A stretch of DNA of 48,322 bases from Bacteroidota bacterium (GCA_023381535.1 JAMCSN010000020.1:1-48322); one strand, 5' to 3'; positions 34,039 through 43,804 are shown, numbered from the stretch's first letter. Notes: a model not told the origin generated them from the letters alone. Numbers and translations: made by a program.

Positions 34039-34415
34039 TGCAAAGAACTTTACTAAAATCCAAAATACACCGCGCTACCGTTACCGGCGCAGACATGCAC
34101 TACGAAGGTTCAATCTCAATTGATAGGAATCTTTGTCTCGAAGCGGATATGAAAGAGTTTGAGAAAGTTGATATTTATAACATCAACAACGGCGAACGAT
34201 TTTCAACCTACGTAATATTCGGCGGCGAAGGTGAGATAAGTCTAAACGGCGCAGCAGCCAGACTCGTTCAAGTCGGTGATATAATAATTATTGCGAGCTA
34301 TGCTCAGTATGAGGAGAACGGGATTAAGAATCACTCCCCCAAGGTGATTTTGGTTGACGGCGCGAACAGGACTAAATCCAAAGAATTCGCTACTGAATCA
34401 ACCGTTTCTGTCTAA
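34038..34415 (+). CDS. panD: Aspartate 1-decarboxylase precursor
   Basis: A 125-aa pyruvoyl enzyme making beta-alanine from aspartate. The self-cleavage site G24-S25 (HYEGSISID) is in the canonical place when ATG 34038 is used; this ATG shares its A with the coaX TGA stop (TGATG). K9, Y22, R54-equivalent (GERFSTYVI) and the N-G-A-A-A-R-L motif are present. As the last gene of the operon, it supplies the second PanC substrate. Confidence 0.95.
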   Translation: MQRTLLKSKIHRATVTGADMHYEGSISIDRNLCLEADMKEFEKVDIYNINNGERFSTYVIFGGEGEISLNGAAARLVQVGDIIIIASYAQYEENGIKNHSPKVILVDGANRTKSKEFATESTVSV

Positions 34416-34446
34416 CTATTAAAAATAATTAATCTTAAATTTTCCA

Positions 34447-34475
34447 TTGACATAAACGAATTCAGCCGTTATATT
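34447..34475 (+). promoter_or_regulatory. Consensus-like promoter of the ilv-leu operon
   Basis: TTGACA at 34447-34452 and TATATT at 34470-34475 are separated by exactly 17 bp. Transcription would start near 34482, about 14 bases before the leader frame and 290 bases before ilvD. This is the closest match to a housekeeping promoter I saw in the window. Confidence 0.7.
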
Positions 34476-34495
34476 GCCACAAAAATTTTACAACT

Positions 34496-34660
34496 GTGTT
34501 CAACAAGACAAAAAATATCGCCAAAAATTATTCTGATGCTTTCATCAGCAACGGCGGTGAGTTGTCTTCTTCATTAATAAACCTTTCTTCAGAAATTCTG
34601 CTTCTAGGGATTAGCATTATTCTTATTCTAGTTGGTATTCTAATTACCATTCTAGGCTAA
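34496..34660 (+). CDS. Candidate Ile/Leu-rich leader peptide of the ilv operon
   Basis: A 54-codon frame starts at GTG 34496 and ends at TAA 34658. Of the last 21 residues (34-54), 16 are Ile, Leu or Val: eight Ile (all ATT), seven Leu (four of them CTA) and one Val. It lies between a consensus promoter and ilvD, where ribosome-mediated attenuators of branched-chain operons place their leader peptides. An in-frame TTG at 34562 could be the real start. The alternative is a small membrane protein, since the same residues also make a helix. No intrinsic terminator with a T run is seen downstream, so a classical attenuator is not proven. Confidence 0.5.
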   Translation: MFNKTKNIAKNYSDAFISNGGELSSSLINLSSEILLLGISIILILVGILITILG

Positions 34661-34741
34661 GAGAATAGTCAATCCCAAATCCCAAAAATTAAATAAACAA
34701 AAATTAAGTCGGACAAGGGGTTGACGAAAGCCCTAAGCTTT

Positions 34742-34765
34742 ACCTTCTGAGGAATTATTGGAGGT
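34742..34765 (+). promoter_or_regulatory. Hairpin that can cover the ilvD ribosome site
   Basis: ACCTTC (34742-34747) can pair with GGAGGT (34760-34765) in six pairs (one G-T) across a 12-nt loop, hiding the ilvD Shine-Dalgarno sequence. TTCTGAGG at 34745-34752 can instead pair with CTTCAGAA at 34587-34594 inside the leader frame. AAAGC-5-GCTTT (34727-34741) lies just before. The pairings are seen in sequence; a switch is inferred. Confidence 0.35.
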
Positions 34766-34769
34766 TGGT

Positions 34770-36446
34770 TTGAGATCTGACTTAATTAAAAAAGGATTTG
34801 ATAAAGCGCCGCATCGCAGTTTGCTTAAAGCAACCGGTGTGATCAAGAGCGATGAAGATTTTAACAAACCTTTCATCGGCGTCTGCAATTCTTACATTGA
34901 TTTAATTCCCGGTCACGTTCACCTTCAAGAATTTGGAAAAGTTGTGAAGGAAGCCGTTCGCGAAGCCGGCGGCGTTCCGTTTGAGTTCAACACAATTGGT
35001 GTTGATGACGGAATTGCGATGGGGCATTTGGGAATGCGCTACTCACTGGCAAGCCGCGAACTGATTGCCGACAGTGTTGAAACGGTTGTTGAAGCTCACC
35101 GGTTAGACGGAATGATATGTATTCCGAACTGCGATAAAATTGTTCCGGGTATGTTGATGGCTGCAGTTCGTGTTGACATACCAACAATTTTTGTTTCCGG
35201 CGGACCGATGAAATCGGGAAGATTGCCGGACGGAGAAAAAGTTGATCTCATTTCAGTGTTCGAAGGAGTTGGAAAATATAAAGTCGGCGAGATCACCGAA
35301 AAGAAATTAAAAGAGTACGAAGATTTTAGCTGTCCAACGTGCGGCTCTTGTTCCGGAATGTTTACAGCAAACTCCATGAACTGTTTGATGGAAGCATTGG
35401 GTCTCGCTCTCCCCGGAAACGGATCCATTCTCGCAGTCGATCCTCGAAGAAAAAATTTGGCAGCACAAGCTGCAAAACAATTACTTAGTCTCATCGAAAA
35501 AGATTTGAAACCAAGCAAGATTCTTTCGCGCGAATCATTTGTAAATGCATTCGCGCTCGATATGGCGATGGGCGGAAGTACAAATACAGTTTTGCATGCG
35601 CTCGCAATTGCGAACGAAGCGAATATCGATTTTGATTTGAAAACTTTAAACGAACTTTCCGAACGCGTACCGTACATCTGCAAAGTTAGTCCCGCGACGA
35701 AATTGGTTCACATGGAAGATGTTGATAGAGCAGGCGGAATTAGCGCGATACTCAATGAAATTTCAAAAGTAAATGTTCTTGATTTATCACGGCTAACCGT
35801 TACCGGAAAAACGCTCGGTGAAAATATCAGCAGTGCAAAAATTCTTGATAACAGTGTTATCAAAACAGTGGAAGCGCCGTATTCAAAAACCGGCGGACTT
35901 GCAGTGCTCTACGGAAATTTAGCGCCCGATGGATCGATTGTGAAAACTGGCGCAGTCAGCGTCAACATGCAAAAGTTTTCCGGCCCGGCTAAAATTTTTG
36001 AATCGCAAGAAGAAGCTGTTGAAAGAATTTTGAACGGTGAAGTAAAAGCCGGTGATGTTGTTGTGATCAGATACGAGGGACCGAAAGGCGGACCCGGAAT
36101 GCCGGAGATGCTTTCGCCAACAAGTGTGATAATGGGATTGGGACTTGGCGACAAAGTTGCGCTTATCACCGACGGAAGATTTTCCGGCGGAACAAGAGGC
36201 GCATGCATCGGTCACGTCTCACCCGAGGCGGCGGAACGAGGACCGTTGGCAGCGCTTCACAATGGCGACGTAATCACCTTGGATATTCCAAATAGAAGTT
36301 TAAATGTTGAACTGAGCGATAAAGAAATTAAACAAAGATTAAACGCATTGCCGCCGTTCGAACCGAAAATTAAGCGTGGTTACCTTGCACGTTACGCACG
36401 GATGGTTTCATCGGCAAACACCGGCGCGGTTTTAAAAAATTTTTAA
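34770..36446 (+). CDS. ilvD: Dihydroxy-acid dehydratase
   Basis: A 558-aa Fe-S dehydratase converting dihydroxy-isovalerate/methylvalerate to the 2-oxo acids. TTG 34770 is preferred to TTG 34758 because it gives the family N-terminus [20 protein letters not shown] and has GGAGG five bases upstream. Cysteines expected at the cluster are C121 ([10 protein letters not shown]) and C188-x2-C191-x2-C194 ([17 protein letters not shown]). The final [15 protein letters not shown] region is intact. It is the first structural gene of a nine-gene operon. Its 2-oxoisovalerate product also feeds PanB, encoded just upstream. Confidence 0.96.
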   Translation: MRSDLIKKGFDKAPHRSLLKATGVIKSDEDFNKPFIGVCNSYIDLIPGHVHLQEFGKVVKEAVREAGGVPFEFNTIGVDDGIAMGHLGMRYSLASRELIADSVETVVEAHRLDGMICIPNCDKIVPGMLMAAVRVDIPTIFVSGGPMKSGRLPDGEKVDLISVFEGVGKYKVGEITEKKLKEYEDFSCPTCGSCSGMFTANSMNCLMEALGLALPGNGSILAVDPRRKNLAAQAAKQLLSLIEKDLKPSKILSRESFVNAFALDMAMGGSTNTVLHALAIANEANIDFDLKTLNELSERVPYICKVSPATKLVHMEDVDRAGGISAILNEISKVNVLDLSRLTVTGKTLGENISSAKILDNSVIKTVEAPYSKTGGLAVLYGNLAPDGSIVKTGAVSVNMQKFSGPAKIFESQEEAVERILNGEVKAGDVVVIRYEGPKGGPGMPEMLSPTSVIMGLGLGDKVALITDGRFSGGTRGACIGHVSPEAAERGPLAALHNGDVITLDIPNRSLNVELSDKEIKQRLNALPPFEPKIKRGYLARYARMVSSANTGAVLKNF

Positions 36447-36465
36447 CACAACAAACGGAAAGCAA

Positions 36466-38184
36466 ATGAAAAAGTCAGATAAACAAATTACCGGAGCTGA
36501 TATATTTTTCGAATGCCTTAAAAGGGAAAACGTTGAATACGTTTTTGGATATCCCGGAGGCGCTGTTTTAAAACTTTACGAACATCTTTACGATGTAGAT
36601 TTTCTGAAACACATTCTTGTTCGTCATGAACAAGGTGCGGTTCATGCTGCTGAAGGTTACGCAAAAGCTTCAGGCAAAGTGGGAGTTGTACTTGTAACAA
36701 GCGGACCCGGCGCTACAAACACTGTAACCGGAATTGCCGATGCATACATGGATTCGGTTCCGATTGTAGTTTTCACGGGACAAGTTTCATCTCACTTGAT
36801 CGGCAACGATGCATTTCAGGAAGCAGATATTGTCGGCATCACTCGTCCAATCACAAAACATAATTTTCTTGTACGCGATGTAAAAGAGCTTGCCAACACA
36901 ATTCGCAAAGCATTTTACATTGCAGCAACAGGAAGACCGGGACCCGTTGTTGTAGATCTGCCGAAAGACGTCATCAATTCAAAATGTGAATTTGTTTATC
37001 CGGAAGAAGTTGAAATACGTGGATACAAACCGACGTACAAAGGTCACATCAATCAAATTAAAAAAGCTGCTGAAGTAATCGCCACTGCAAAGAGACCGCT
37101 GCTTTATGTCGGTGGTGGAGTGATTATGTCCGGCGGCTCACAAGAACTCGCACTCTTTGCACGTGAAAATAAATTGCCGGTAACGATGACGCTTCAAGGA
37201 CTTGGCGCATTTCCCGGAACGGATGATTTATCTCTCGGAATGTTGGGAATGCACGGAACGTATTGGGCGAATCAAGCAGTCAACAATTGTGATGTTTTAG
37301 TTTCACTCGGCGCGCGTTTCGACGACCGCGTAACGGGAAAAGTTGAAACGTTTGCAACCGGCGCGTTTAAAATTCATGTTGATATCGATCCGACCGCAAT
37401 CGACAAAAATGTTGTGGTTGATCTTCCAATAGTTGGCGATGTAAAACATGTGATTGCAGAAATTGCGGCAGAGATGCCTCACGCACCGGAAATAAATGAA
37501 TGGTGGAATCAAATTAATGCATGGAAAGATGAATGTCCGCTTGTCTATGAAGACAACGATGGAAGACTCCGGACAGAATTTGTAATTGAGAAACTTTCTG
37601 AAAAAACAAAAGGCGAGGCTGTAATTGTAACAGATGTCGGTCAGCATCAAATGTGGACGGCACAGCATTACAAATACAATCACCCACGTTCAAATTTAAC
37701 CAGCGGCGGTTTGGGAACGATGGGTTTTTCAGTTCCGGCATCCATCGGCGCTTCGTTTGCAGTGAAAGACAGACCGATAATTTCTATCAGCGGCGACGGC
37801 GGTTTTCAGATGAACATTCAAGAGTTGATAACTGCTGTAGCGTACAAAGTTCCGGTAAAGTTTTTCATTATCAACAACAGTTTTTTAGGAATGGTAAGAC
37901 AATGGCAAGAATTATTTCATGCTGAGAAATACAGTTTCACCGATTTGAGCAAGAGCAATCCGAACTTTGTAAAAGTCGGCGAAGCATTTGGGATTGAATC
38001 ATACTCAACAGATAATCCAAAAGAAGTTGATTCACTTCTCGACAAAGCATTTTCAATTAACGACAGACCGGTTCTGGTTGAATTCAAAGTCGTGAAGGAA
38101 GACATGGTGTTCCCGATGGTTCCGTCCGGGGCATCGATTTCAGATATGATGGTTAAAAGATTAAATCCCAAAAGGATGATATAA
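36466..38184 (+). CDS. ilvB: Acetolactate synthase large subunit
   Basis: A 572-aa thiamine-diphosphate enzyme of valine, leucine and isoleucine synthesis. The catalytic glutamate is in VRHEQGAVHAAEGYA (about residue 55). The FAD region holds GRPGPVVVDLPKD, and the cofactor motif runs from GDGG at 443-446 to N470-N471 (NNSFLGMVRQWQ). This ending with MVRQWQ is typical of anabolic, FAD-containing acetohydroxyacid synthases rather than catabolic AlsS. The regulatory subunit follows after 1 bp. Confidence 0.97.
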   Translation: MKKSDKQITGADIFFECLKRENVEYVFGYPGGAVLKLYEHLYDVDFLKHILVRHEQGAVHAAEGYAKASGKVGVVLVTSGPGATNTVTGIADAYMDSVPIVVFTGQVSSHLIGNDAFQEADIVGITRPITKHNFLVRDVKELANTIRKAFYIAATGRPGPVVVDLPKDVINSKCEFVYPEEVEIRGYKPTYKGHINQIKKAAEVIATAKRPLLYVGGGVIMSGGSQELALFARENKLPVTMTLQGLGAFPGTDDLSLGMLGMHGTYWANQAVNNCDVLVSLGARFDDRVTGKVETFATGAFKIHVDIDPTAIDKNVVVDLPIVGDVKHVIAEIAAEMPHAPEINEWWNQINAWKDECPLVYEDNDGRLRTEFVIEKLSEKTKGEAVIVTDVGQHQMWTAQHYKYNHPRSNLTSGGLGTMGFSVPASIGASFAVKDRPIISISGDGGFQMNIQELITAVAYKVPVKFFIINNSFLGMVRQWQELFHAEKYSFTDLSKSNPNFVKVGEAFGIESYSTDNPKEVDSLLDKAFSINDRPVLVEFKVVKEDMVFPMVPSGASISDMMVKRLNPKRMI

Positions 38185-38185
38185 A

Positions 38186-38701
38186 ATGAAACACACTATT
38201 TCAGTTTTAGTAGAAAATCATTTCGGCGCATTTGACCGAGTTGCTACGATGTTCAGCGGCAAAGGTTTCAACATCAGAAGTATTTCAATTGGCGAAACCG
38301 AAATTGCCGAAGTCTCGCGCATGACGATCGTTACCGAGGGAGACGACCAGTTGATCGATCAGGTTGTCAAACAGCTTAACAGATTGATCGATACAATCAA
38401 AGTTGTTGATCTCGCGGAAACTTATCACGTTGAGCGTGAACTTGCATTGATCGCGGTTGGTATTCACAAAGGATCGATGGAAGAGATAAAAAATATTTGC
38501 GACATCTTCCGCGGAAACATTGTTGACATTACCAACAAATCCATGATGATAGAAATTACCGGTCCGCCGGATAAGATTGATGCGGCAATAAATGTTTTGG
38601 CGCCGTTCGGTATAAAAGAAATGGCACGTTCGGGAATCGTTGCGTTAAAACGAGGCGAGCAATTGAAAATTCAAAAGAAAGAAAATTTAACAACTAATTG
38701 A
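38186..38701 (+). CDS. ilvN: Acetolactate synthase small (regulatory) subunit
   Basis: A 171-aa regulatory partner of IlvB. The N-terminal ACT domain (about 1-77) starts KHTISVLVENHFGAFDRVA with the RSISIGETE strand, and the C-terminal domain (about 80-160) contains ERELALIAV and MMIEITGPPDKIDA. It increases IlvB activity and confers feedback inhibition by valine. The 1-bp gap to ilvB and its own ribosome site inside the ilvB end suggest coupled translation. Some would name it ilvH. Confidence 0.95.
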   Translation: MKHTISVLVENHFGAFDRVATMFSGKGFNIRSISIGETEIAEVSRMTIVTEGDDQLIDQVVKQLNRLIDTIKVVDLAETYHVERELALIAVGIHKGSMEEIKNICDIFRGNIVDITNKSMMIEITGPPDKIDAAINVLAPFGIKEMARSGIVALKRGEQLKIQKKENLTTN

Positions 38702-38710
38702 GGTATTAAA

Positions 38711-39727
38711 ATGAAAGTTTATTATGACGGAGATGCAAATCTCGATCTGCTGAAAAATAAAAAAGTTGCCGTGCTAGGATTCGGCAGTCAAGGTCATGCG
38801 CACGCGCTCAATTTGGTAGAAAGCGGAATGAATGTTGTTGTTGGACTTCGCAAAACTTCGGCAACATGGCAAAAAGCCGAGAAAGCCGGAGTGGAAGTTA
38901 TGCCGGTTGCCGATGCGGTTAAATGGGCAAACGTAATTATGATTCTTCTTCCGGATCAAAATCAAAAAGAAGTTTACGATAAAGAAATCGCGCCGAATTT
39001 AAAATCCGGCGATACGCTTGCGTTCGGTCACGGATTCAATATTCACTACAAACAAATTGTTCCGCCCGCTGACGTGAACGTAATGATGATTGCGCCGAAA
39101 GGTCCGGGACATTTGGTTCGCAGAACTTATTTGGAAGGTTCCGGCGTTCCATGTTTGATTGCGGTGCAGCAGGATCCTTCCGGCAACACAAAAGATTTGG
39201 CGCTTGCATGGGCAAAAGGTATCGGCGGCACGCGAGCCGGCGTTATCGAAACAAATTTCAAAGATGAAACTGAAACAGATTTATTCGGAGAGCAAGCTGT
39301 TCTTTGCGGCGGTTCTGCAGAGCTCATAAAAGCTGGATTTGAAACGCTCGTTGAAGCCGGTTACCCACCGGAGCTTGCTTACTTCGAATGCATGCACGAA
39401 ATGAAATTGATTGTCGATCTTTATTATGAAGGAGGGCTTTCGCGAATGAATTATTCCGTGAGCGATACTGCAGAATACGGCGGAATGACGAGAGGCAGCA
39501 GATTGATCACAGCCGAAACAAAAAAAGAAATGAAAAAAATTCTTTCGGAGGTTCAGAGCGGACAGTTTGCAAAAGAATGGCTCGATGAATATCACTCAGG
39601 AATGCCGAACATGAACAAACTCAGAAAAGAAAATCGCGAACATAAAATAGAAGAAGTTGGCGCGAAGTTAAGAGGAATGATGAGCTGGCTCTTCAAGAAA
39701 AATAAAAAGGAAGAGGTTGGTGTATGA
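38711..39727 (+). CDS. ilvC: Ketol-acid reductoisomerase
   Basis: A 338-aa class I enzyme. The Rossmann motif is [15 protein letters not shown] (about 20-34), and the following GLRKTSATW loop with R and S suits NADPH. The knotted C-terminal domain shows the Mg-binding [22 protein letters not shown] and SDTAEYG motifs. It reduces and isomerises acetolactate and acetohydroxybutyrate. IlvC of several bacteria also reduces ketopantoate, which matters here because no panE is found near the pan operon. Its TGA stop overlaps the leuB start (ATGA). Confidence 0.97.
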   Translation: MKVYYDGDANLDLLKNKKVAVLGFGSQGHAHALNLVESGMNVVVGLRKTSATWQKAEKAGVEVMPVADAVKWANVIMILLPDQNQKEVYDKEIAPNLKSGDTLAFGHGFNIHYKQIVPPADVNVMMIAPKGPGHLVRRTYLEGSGVPCLIAVQQDPSGNTKDLALAWAKGIGGTRAGVIETNFKDETETDLFGEQAVLCGGSAELIKAGFETLVEAGYPPELAYFECMHEMKLIVDLYYEGGLSRMNYSVSDTAEYGGMTRGSRLITAETKKEMKKILSEVQSGQFAKEWLDEYHSGMPNMNKLRKENREHKIEEVGAKLRGMMSWLFKKNKKEEVGV

Positions 39728-40842
39728 GTTATGGGAATCCATGCCTTCGGCATAAAGTAGTTCTTCTTCCGGGTGACGGCATCGGTCCAGAAGTAACCAA
39801 CGCAGCGGTGCGCGTTATGAAAACCGTTGCAGAGAGTTTCAACTTCGAGATGGAATTTAAAACCGAATTGATCGGCGGATGTTCATATGATAAATATCAA
39901 ACGCCATTGACTGATGAAACGCTTCAATCATGTTACGATAGCGATGCGGTTTATCTCGGCGCTGTAGGCGGAACAAAGTGGGAATCGCTTCCGCACAATT
40001 TGAAACCTGAAGCAGCGCTCTTGAAACTTCGAAAGGCGTTGGGACTTTATACAAACATTCGTCCGGCAAAAATTTATGAAGCTCTGATCGATTCATCAAC
40101 TCTGAAAAAAGAAGTTTTGAAAGGAACAGACTTTGTTGTTCTGAGAGAATTAACCGGCGGAATTTATTTCGGCAACCCGCGCGGTTTTGATGAAAGCCGC
40201 GGCTGGAATACAATGGAATACAACAAAGAAGAAGTTGAGCGCATTGCCCGGATGGCATTCAAACTTGCGCGAGGCAGAAGAAAAAAAGTTACGTCCGTTG
40301 ATAAAGCAAACGTGCTGGAAGTTTCGCAGTTCTGGAGAAATGTCGTTCACGAAGTTCACAAAGATTTTACCGATGTTGAGTTGAACGACATGTACGTTGA
40401 TAACACTGCTATGCAGATTGTTCGCAATCCACAACAGTTCGATGTAATTCTCACGTCGAATTTGTTCGGCGACATACTCAGCGACATCGCCGGAATGATA
40501 ACGGGAAGTTTGGGAATGCTGCCGTCGGCAAGTATCGGAAGTAAGTATTCACTTTACGAACCGGTTCACGGAAGTGCGCCGGATATAGCCGGAACGGGAA
40601 AAGCAAATCCGTTAGCCGCAATTTCTTCTGCAGCAATGATGTTCAATTATTCTTTCCAGATGCAGAAGGCTTCGGAAGTAATTGAGGAAGCGATTGAAAG
40701 AACTTTAGCGAAAGGTTTTAGAACCGCAGATATTTTTTCTGACGGATGCAAATTAGTTTCAACGGAAAAAATGACCGACGCTGTGATCGAAAATTTTAAT
40801 GAAATTTTTCACGAACAAGCGTTAGGTGTTTTTACTCTCTAA
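39724..40842 (+). CDS. leuB: 3-isopropylmalate dehydrogenase
   Basis: A 372-aa NAD-dependent decarboxylating dehydrogenase. [13 protein letters not shown] marks the start of the fold; [19 protein letters not shown], the catalytic K in TSVDKANVL, the D of NDMYVDN, the [10 protein letters not shown] motif and GSAPDIAG are all in place. It acts on 3-isopropylmalate and probably on 3-methylmalate from the citramalate route. The first residues, SYGNPCLRH, exceed the usual N-terminus and are encoded by a small palindrome ATGCCTTCGGCAT (39741-39753). The start overlaps the ilvC stop. Confidence 0.96.
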   Translation: MSYGNPCLRHKVVLLPGDGIGPEVTNAAVRVMKTVAESFNFEMEFKTELIGGCSYDKYQTPLTDETLQSCYDSDAVYLGAVGGTKWESLPHNLKPEAALLKLRKALGLYTNIRPAKIYEALIDSSTLKKEVLKGTDFVVLRELTGGIYFGNPRGFDESRGWNTMEYNKEEVERIARMAFKLARGRRKKVTSVDKANVLEVSQFWRNVVHEVHKDFTDVELNDMYVDNTAMQIVRNPQQFDVILTSNLFGDILSDIAGMITGSLGMLPSASIGSKYSLYEPVHGSAPDIAGTGKANPLAAISSAAMMFNYSFQMQKASEVIEEAIERTLAKGFRTADIFSDGCKLVSTEKMTDAVIENFNEIFHEQALGVFTL

Positions 40843-40844
40843 TC

Positions 40845-40879
40845 TGCCTTCGCGTTCCGCTTCGGCGGACGAGACGGCA
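40845..40879. repeat. GC-rich hairpin between leuB and leuA
   Basis: The arms TGCCTTCGCGTTCCGC and GCGGACGAGACGGCA pair along their length with two mismatches and one bulge, capped by a TTCG tetraloop. It is much more GC-rich than its surroundings and lies mid-operon, 22 bp before leuA. It could be a REP-like repeat, an RNA-processing or stability element, or a partial terminator; an A run, not a T run, follows it. Confidence 0.6.
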
Positions 40880-40901
40880 TGATCAAAAAAAAAGGTGACA
40901 T

Positions 40902-42476
40902 ATGAGCGAGCGAATTATAATCTTCGATACAACATTGCGGGATGGCGAACAGTCGCCGGGCGCATCATTAAATGTTTACGAGAAACTGGAGATTGCGCGT
41001 CAACTTGCCAAACTAAAAGTTGATGTTATCGAAGCGGGATTTCCAGTTTCATCTCCGGCGCAGTTCGAAGCGGTAAGAAGAATTGCCGATGAATCGGAAG
41101 TTATTATTGCCGCTCTAGCGCGTGCAAAGGAAGTCGATATTAAATCGGCGTACGACGCACTGAAAAATGCTAAGCATCCAAGGATACATACATTTTCCAG
41201 CACGTCGGATATTCACATTCTTGGAAAGTTCGGTGACAGCAAATACGGCAAGTCGCTCGAAGAAAAAAGAAAAACAGTTTTGAAAATGTCTTACGATGCC
41301 GTCGCGTATGCAAAAACTTTTTGCGAGGACGTAGAATTTTCAGCCGAAGATGCCGGGCGAACCGACATCGGATATTTGTGCGATATAATTGAAACTGCTA
41401 TTGAAGCCGGCGCGACAACGGTCAACATTCCGGATACAACCGGTTACACTTTCCCGTATGAGTTCGGACTCAAAATTGCAGATCTTAAACTTCGTGTGAA
41501 AAATATTGATAAAGCAATCATCAGTATTCACTGTCATAACGATTTAGGTTTGGCGGTAGCCAACTCGATATCGGCAGTTCAAAACGGCGCACGACAAGTT
41601 GAATGTACAATTAACGGAATCGGTGAGCGCGCCGGTAATGCATCGCTCGAAGAAATTGTTATGGCGCTTAAGGTTCGAAACGATATTTGCGATTTTCACA
41701 CGGACATAGATATAACCGAGATTTACAATTCTAGCAAAATGGTTTCCGGTTTTACCGGAATCGTCGTTCAGCCGAACAAAGCTATTGTAGGAGAAAACGC
41801 TTTCGCACACGAGTCCGGAATTCATCAAGACGGTGTTTTGAAGAACAAAGAAACGTATGAGATCATGACGCCGGAATCGGTCGGTGTGAACAAAACAAAA
41901 ATTGTTCTTGGAAGACATTCGGGCAGACACGGATTGAAAGCGAGATTAAACGAACTCGGTTATCATCCGCACGAAGAAGAAATGCAGAAAGTTTACGAAG
42001 CATTTCTTGCGCTCGCAGATAAAAAGAAAGAAGTCTTCGACGACGATTTGCGTGTTTTGATGGGCGATGAAATTTATAAAGAAGAAGAAATTTATGAACT
42101 CAAATATCTGCACGTGAATGCCGGAACCGATTTGATTCCAACGGCAACGATTCAAATAAAATCGAGAGATAAAATTCTTCAGGAATCATCTACGGGTGAC
42201 GGACCCGTTGATGCAATTTTCAACGCGATAGAACGGGTACTCGAACTGAAACCAACAGTTGAATCGTACAATGTACGGTCGGTTACTTCTGGAAGACAGG
42301 CGCTCGGTGAAGCAATTGTTAGAATTAGAAGCGGAGAAAATTCTTTTACCGGAAGAGGGACATCGACAGATATAATAGAGGCTAGCGCGAAAGCGTACTT
42401 GCAGGCAATCAATCAGTTCTTGGTTTTCAAGAACGGAACAAATGAATTACAAGAAAAAGAATTAGTAGCTAAATAG
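40902..42476 (+). CDS. leuA: 2-isopropylmalate synthase
   Basis: A 524-aa acyltransferase joining acetyl-CoA and 2-oxoisovalerate. The TIM barrel starts IIIFDTTLRDGEQSPGASLN; the metal-binding HCHNDLGLAVANS and the NGIGERAGNASLEE motif follow. The GRHSGRHG region links to the C-terminal leucine-binding regulatory domain (about 395-510), which includes SSTGDGPVDA and GRGTSTDIIEAS. Feedback by leucine is therefore likely. It differs clearly from the cimA gene nine genes into the operon, which belongs to the same superfamily. Confidence 0.96.
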   Translation: MSERIIIFDTTLRDGEQSPGASLNVYEKLEIARQLAKLKVDVIEAGFPVSSPAQFEAVRRIADESEVIIAALARAKEVDIKSAYDALKNAKHPRIHTFSSTSDIHILGKFGDSKYGKSLEEKRKTVLKMSYDAVAYAKTFCEDVEFSAEDAGRTDIGYLCDIIETAIEAGATTVNIPDTTGYTFPYEFGLKIADLKLRVKNIDKAIISIHCHNDLGLAVANSISAVQNGARQVECTINGIGERAGNASLEEIVMALKVRNDICDFHTDIDITEIYNSSKMVSGFTGIVVQPNKAIVGENAFAHESGIHQDGVLKNKETYEIMTPESVGVNKTKIVLGRHSGRHGLKARLNELGYHPHEEEMQKVYEAFLALADKKKEVFDDDLRVLMGDEIYKEEEIYELKYLHVNAGTDLIPTATIQIKSRDKILQESSTGDGPVDAIFNAIERVLELKPTVESYNVRSVTSGRQALGEAIVRIRSGENSFTGRGTSTDIIEASAKAYLQAINQFLVFKNGTNELQEKELVAK

Positions 42477-42493
42477 AGGAAAAGGAAATTTTA

Positions 42494-43789
42494 ATGGGAA
42501 TGACAATCACAGAAAAGATTCTGGCAAAATCTGCAAAACGAAAAGGCGTTTCCGCTGGAGAAAATGTTTGGCTTGAAGTTGACGTTTTGATGACACACGA
42601 TGTGTGTGGTCCGCCGACTATCGCGATTTGGAAAAAAGAATTCGGCGACAAAGCAAAAATTTGGGATAAAGAAAAGTTGGTGATCTTTCCCGATCACTAC
42701 ATCTTCACTAAAAATTCCCACGCGAATAGAAACGTTGACATACTTCGTCAGTTTGCAAATGAACAGTCTCTGCCGAACTATTACGACGTCGGTACCGAAC
42801 GATACAAGGGTGTTTGTCACATTGCGCTTGCCGAAGAAGGTTACAACGTTCCGGGAACAGTTTTGTTTGGAACTGATTCGCACACGTGTACTTCCGGCGC
42901 GTTTGGAATGTTTGCAACCGGTGTAGGCAACACAGACGCGGCGTTCATTCTGGGCACAGGAAAAATTTGGGAGAAAGTTCCGGAGTCGATGAAGTTTACT
43001 TTCAAAGGAAAAATGCCTGCGTACTTAACTGCGAAGGATTTAATTCTCCGCATACTCGGTGATATCGGTACCGATGGCGCGACTTACCGTGCAATGGAAT
43101 TTGATGGTGAAGCGATTTCATCGCTCTCGATGCTGGAACGAATGACGTTGACCAACATGGCAATTGAAGCCGGTGGAATGAATGGAATAATTGCTGTTGA
43201 CGATGTAACAAAAAAATATCTTGAAGAAGTCGACGTTACGAAATACGAAAGTTTCGAAAGCGATGCTGACGCTGTTTATCATTCGCGTTTCACTTACGAT
43301 GTCACGAAGATAGAGCCGCTTGTGGCGAAACCACACAGTCCAGATAACCGAGACACCGTGCGCAACGTTCAAGGAACGAAACTGACAAAATGTTATATCG
43401 GTTCGTGTACCGGCGGAAAGATTACAGATTTCCGATACGCTGCAAATTTGTTGTTCGGAAACCAAGTTAAAGTTACAACGTTTGTTGTTCCGGCAAGTAC
43501 TGCTGTCGCAAAGCAACTTGAGGAAGAAATGATAAATGGAATTTCTTTGAAAGACATTTTTGAAAAAGCGGGATGCACAATTGCCGAGTCTTCATGCGCC
43601 GCATGTTTGGGCGGTCCGTCGGATACAATCGGTAGAAGTGTTGACGGCGACGTTGTTATATCAACGACCAACAGAAATTTTCCGGGAAGAATGGGAAGCA
43701 AGTTGTCGCAAGTTTATCTCGCTTCGCCGCTAACTGTTGCAGCATCCGCAATTAACGGTGTGATAACCGATCCAAGAGAATTTTTATAA
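42494..43789 (+). CDS. leuC: 3-isopropylmalate dehydratase large subunit
   Basis: A 431-aa aconitase-family subunit. The three [4Fe-4S] ligands are C305 (IGSCTGGK), C368 and C371 (SSCAACLGG), with the canonical 63- and 3-residue spacings. MTHDVCGPPTI, LFGTDSHTCTSGAFG and a final NRNFPGRMGS motif are present. The length and the VCGPP style match the shorter LeuC/HacA-like subgroup of archaea and many bacteria rather than the E. coli-type LeuC. With LeuD it isomerises isopropylmalate and probably citramalate. Confidence 0.95.
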   Translation: MGMTITEKILAKSAKRKGVSAGENVWLEVDVLMTHDVCGPPTIAIWKKEFGDKAKIWDKEKLVIFPDHYIFTKNSHANRNVDILRQFANEQSLPNYYDVGTERYKGVCHIALAEEGYNVPGTVLFGTDSHTCTSGAFGMFATGVGNTDAAFILGTGKIWEKVPESMKFTFKGKMPAYLTAKDLILRILGDIGTDGATYRAMEFDGEAISSLSMLERMTLTNMAIEAGGMNGIIAVDDVTKKYLEEVDVTKYESFESDADAVYHSRFTYDVTKIEPLVAKPHSPDNRDTVRNVQGTKLTKCYIGSCTGGKITDFRYAANLLFGNQVKVTTFVVPASTAVAKQLEEEMINGISLKDIFEKAGCTIAESSCAACLGGPSDTIGRSVDGDVVISTTNRNFPGRMGSKLSQVYLASPLTVAASAINGVITDPREFL

Positions 43790-43804
43790 AACGAAAAGGC
43801 AGAA

